From assembly GCA_013696385.1 (NCBI GenBank), contig JACCYR010000313.1:1-5693 (forward strand): 5,693 nucleotides of DNA, read 5' to 3'. Under the pieces are notes generated by a model. The model was not told where the DNA came from, searched no databases, and saw only the letters and a program-made list of their open reading frames with translations. A program made the translations under genes and the position numbers. Origin of the DNA: Acidobacteriota bacterium (GTDB taxonomy: Bacteria; Acidobacteriota; Blastocatellia; Pyrinomonadales; Pyrinomonadaceae). This document shows, one piece after another, positions 4,979 through 5,693 of this stretch (position 1 is its first letter; each line of letters opens with the position of its first letter).

Positions 4979-5693
4979 ATGTTAATTTCCGAATTTGATT
5001 ATAAATTGCCCGAAGAACTTATCGCGCAAAATCCATTAGGAAAGCGCGACATCTCTCGAATGCTAGTTGTTAATCGCGCCGAAAAATCTTTCCAAGATAA
5101 GCATTTCTATAACTTTCCGCAGTTTTTGAAAAAAGACGACGTAATCATTCTCAACAACACAAAAGTTTTCCCCGCAAGACTGTTTGGCATAAGCGAAACG
5201 GGCGCGAAGATTGAAGTTTTTTTGGTTCGTGAGATTGAAAATCAAATTTGGGAAACGCTTGCGCGTCCGACGCGAAGATTAAAAACAGGCAGAAAGATAA
5301 TTTTCGGCGAAAATCTAACGGCGGAAGTTTTGGGAAAAACTGAAGAAGGTCGCGTCGTCGCAAAGTTTGAAACCGACGGAGATTTTAACGAGATTTTAGA
5401 CAAAATCGGGCAAACGCCTTTGCCGCCGTATATCAAACGCGAACCGGGAAATTCAGATACAGACCGCGAGCGTTATCAAACCGTTTTTGCCAAACAACGC
5501 GGAGCAATCGCCGCGCCGACGGCGGGACTTCATTTTACGCCGCAAATTTTAGAGAAAATTAAAAACCTCGGCGCGTGTGTTGCGGAAATAACTCTGCATG
5601 TCGGCTACGGAACTTTTGAGCCGGTTCGCGTTTCTGATTTGTCCGAACATAAAGTTTTGCCCGAATTGTGTGAAATTTCTGAACAAACGGCGG
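4979..5693 (+). CDS. queA: S-adenosylmethionine:tRNA ribosyltransferase-isomerase (3' truncated by window edge)
   Basis: The frame is open from 4979 to the last base, giving 238 of the usual roughly 340-350 residues. QueA transfers and rearranges the ribosyl part of S-adenosylmethionine onto preQ1 at the wobble position of GUN-anticodon tRNAs, making epoxyqueuosine in the cytoplasm. Family signatures in order: EFDYKLPEELIAQNP at 5-19, NNTKVFPARLFG at 59-70, LPPYIKR at 148-154, DRERYQTVFA at 162-171, GAIAAPTAGLHFT at 175-187 and LHVGYGTFEPV at 206-216. The start at 4979 gives the same short N terminus as E. coli QueA (MRVTDFSF). An in-frame ATG at 4955 would add eight hydrophobic residues, and it is the one with a GAAGG nearby, so the start is not certain. 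Near the right edge, KVLPELCEI stands where I expect a MHxE-type motif. No other queuosine gene is visible. Confidence 0.95.
   Translation, partial: MLISEFDYKLPEELIAQNPLGKRDISRMLVVNRAEKSFQDKHFYNFPQFLKKDDVIILNNTKVFPARLFGISETGAKIEVFLVREIENQIWETLARPTRRLKTGRKIIFGENLTAEVLGKTEEGRVVAKFETDGDFNEILDKIGQTPLPPYIKREPGNSDTDRERYQTVFAKQRGAIAAPTAGLHFTPQILEKIKNLGACVAEITLHVGYGTFEPVRVSDLSEHKVLPELCEISEQTA

Overview
The window looks like an ordinary chromosomal stretch of a moderately AT-rich Gram-negative-type bacterium. Three things suggest a member of the Acidobacteriota (Blastocatellia/Pyrinomonadaceae-like): exported peptidases with Sec signal peptides, GGAG-type Shine-Dalgarno sites, and small coiled-coil proteins with no recognisable family. 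This placement is tentative. It rests on general resemblance rather than on a marker gene, and other phyla are possible.

Layout from left to right: (1) the 3' three-quarters of a DUF885-family metallopeptidase-like gene on the + strand, cut by the window start; (2) a long perfect hairpin that can terminate transcription from both sides; (3) a minus-strand pair, an exported M19 membrane dipeptidase-like enzyme followed by a 98-residue coiled-coil protein built on a 21-bp tandem repeat; (4) a divergent intergenic region with an operator-like palindrome; (5) a + strand 117-residue coiled-coil protein; (6) a second bidirectional terminator; (7) a minus-strand exported serine hydrolase of the class A beta-lactamase/D,D-peptidase fold with a good sigma70-type promoter; (8) a divergent intergenic region and the 5' two-thirds of queA (tRNA queuosine biosynthesis), which runs off the right edge.

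Functionally, three of the six genes encode hydrolases of peptides, dipeptides or beta-lactam/peptidoglycan-type substrates. The two whose N termini are visible carry signal peptides. They are separate transcription units, so a shared peptide-scavenging or envelope role is only an inference. The queA gene is unrelated housekeeping. No intergenic stretch exceeds 200 bases. No tRNA, rRNA, CRISPR array, insertion sequence or phage gene was seen. I do not see a convincing new multi-gene system; the least explained parts are the two small coiled-coil genes on either side of the dipeptidase and the sequence repeats inside them.
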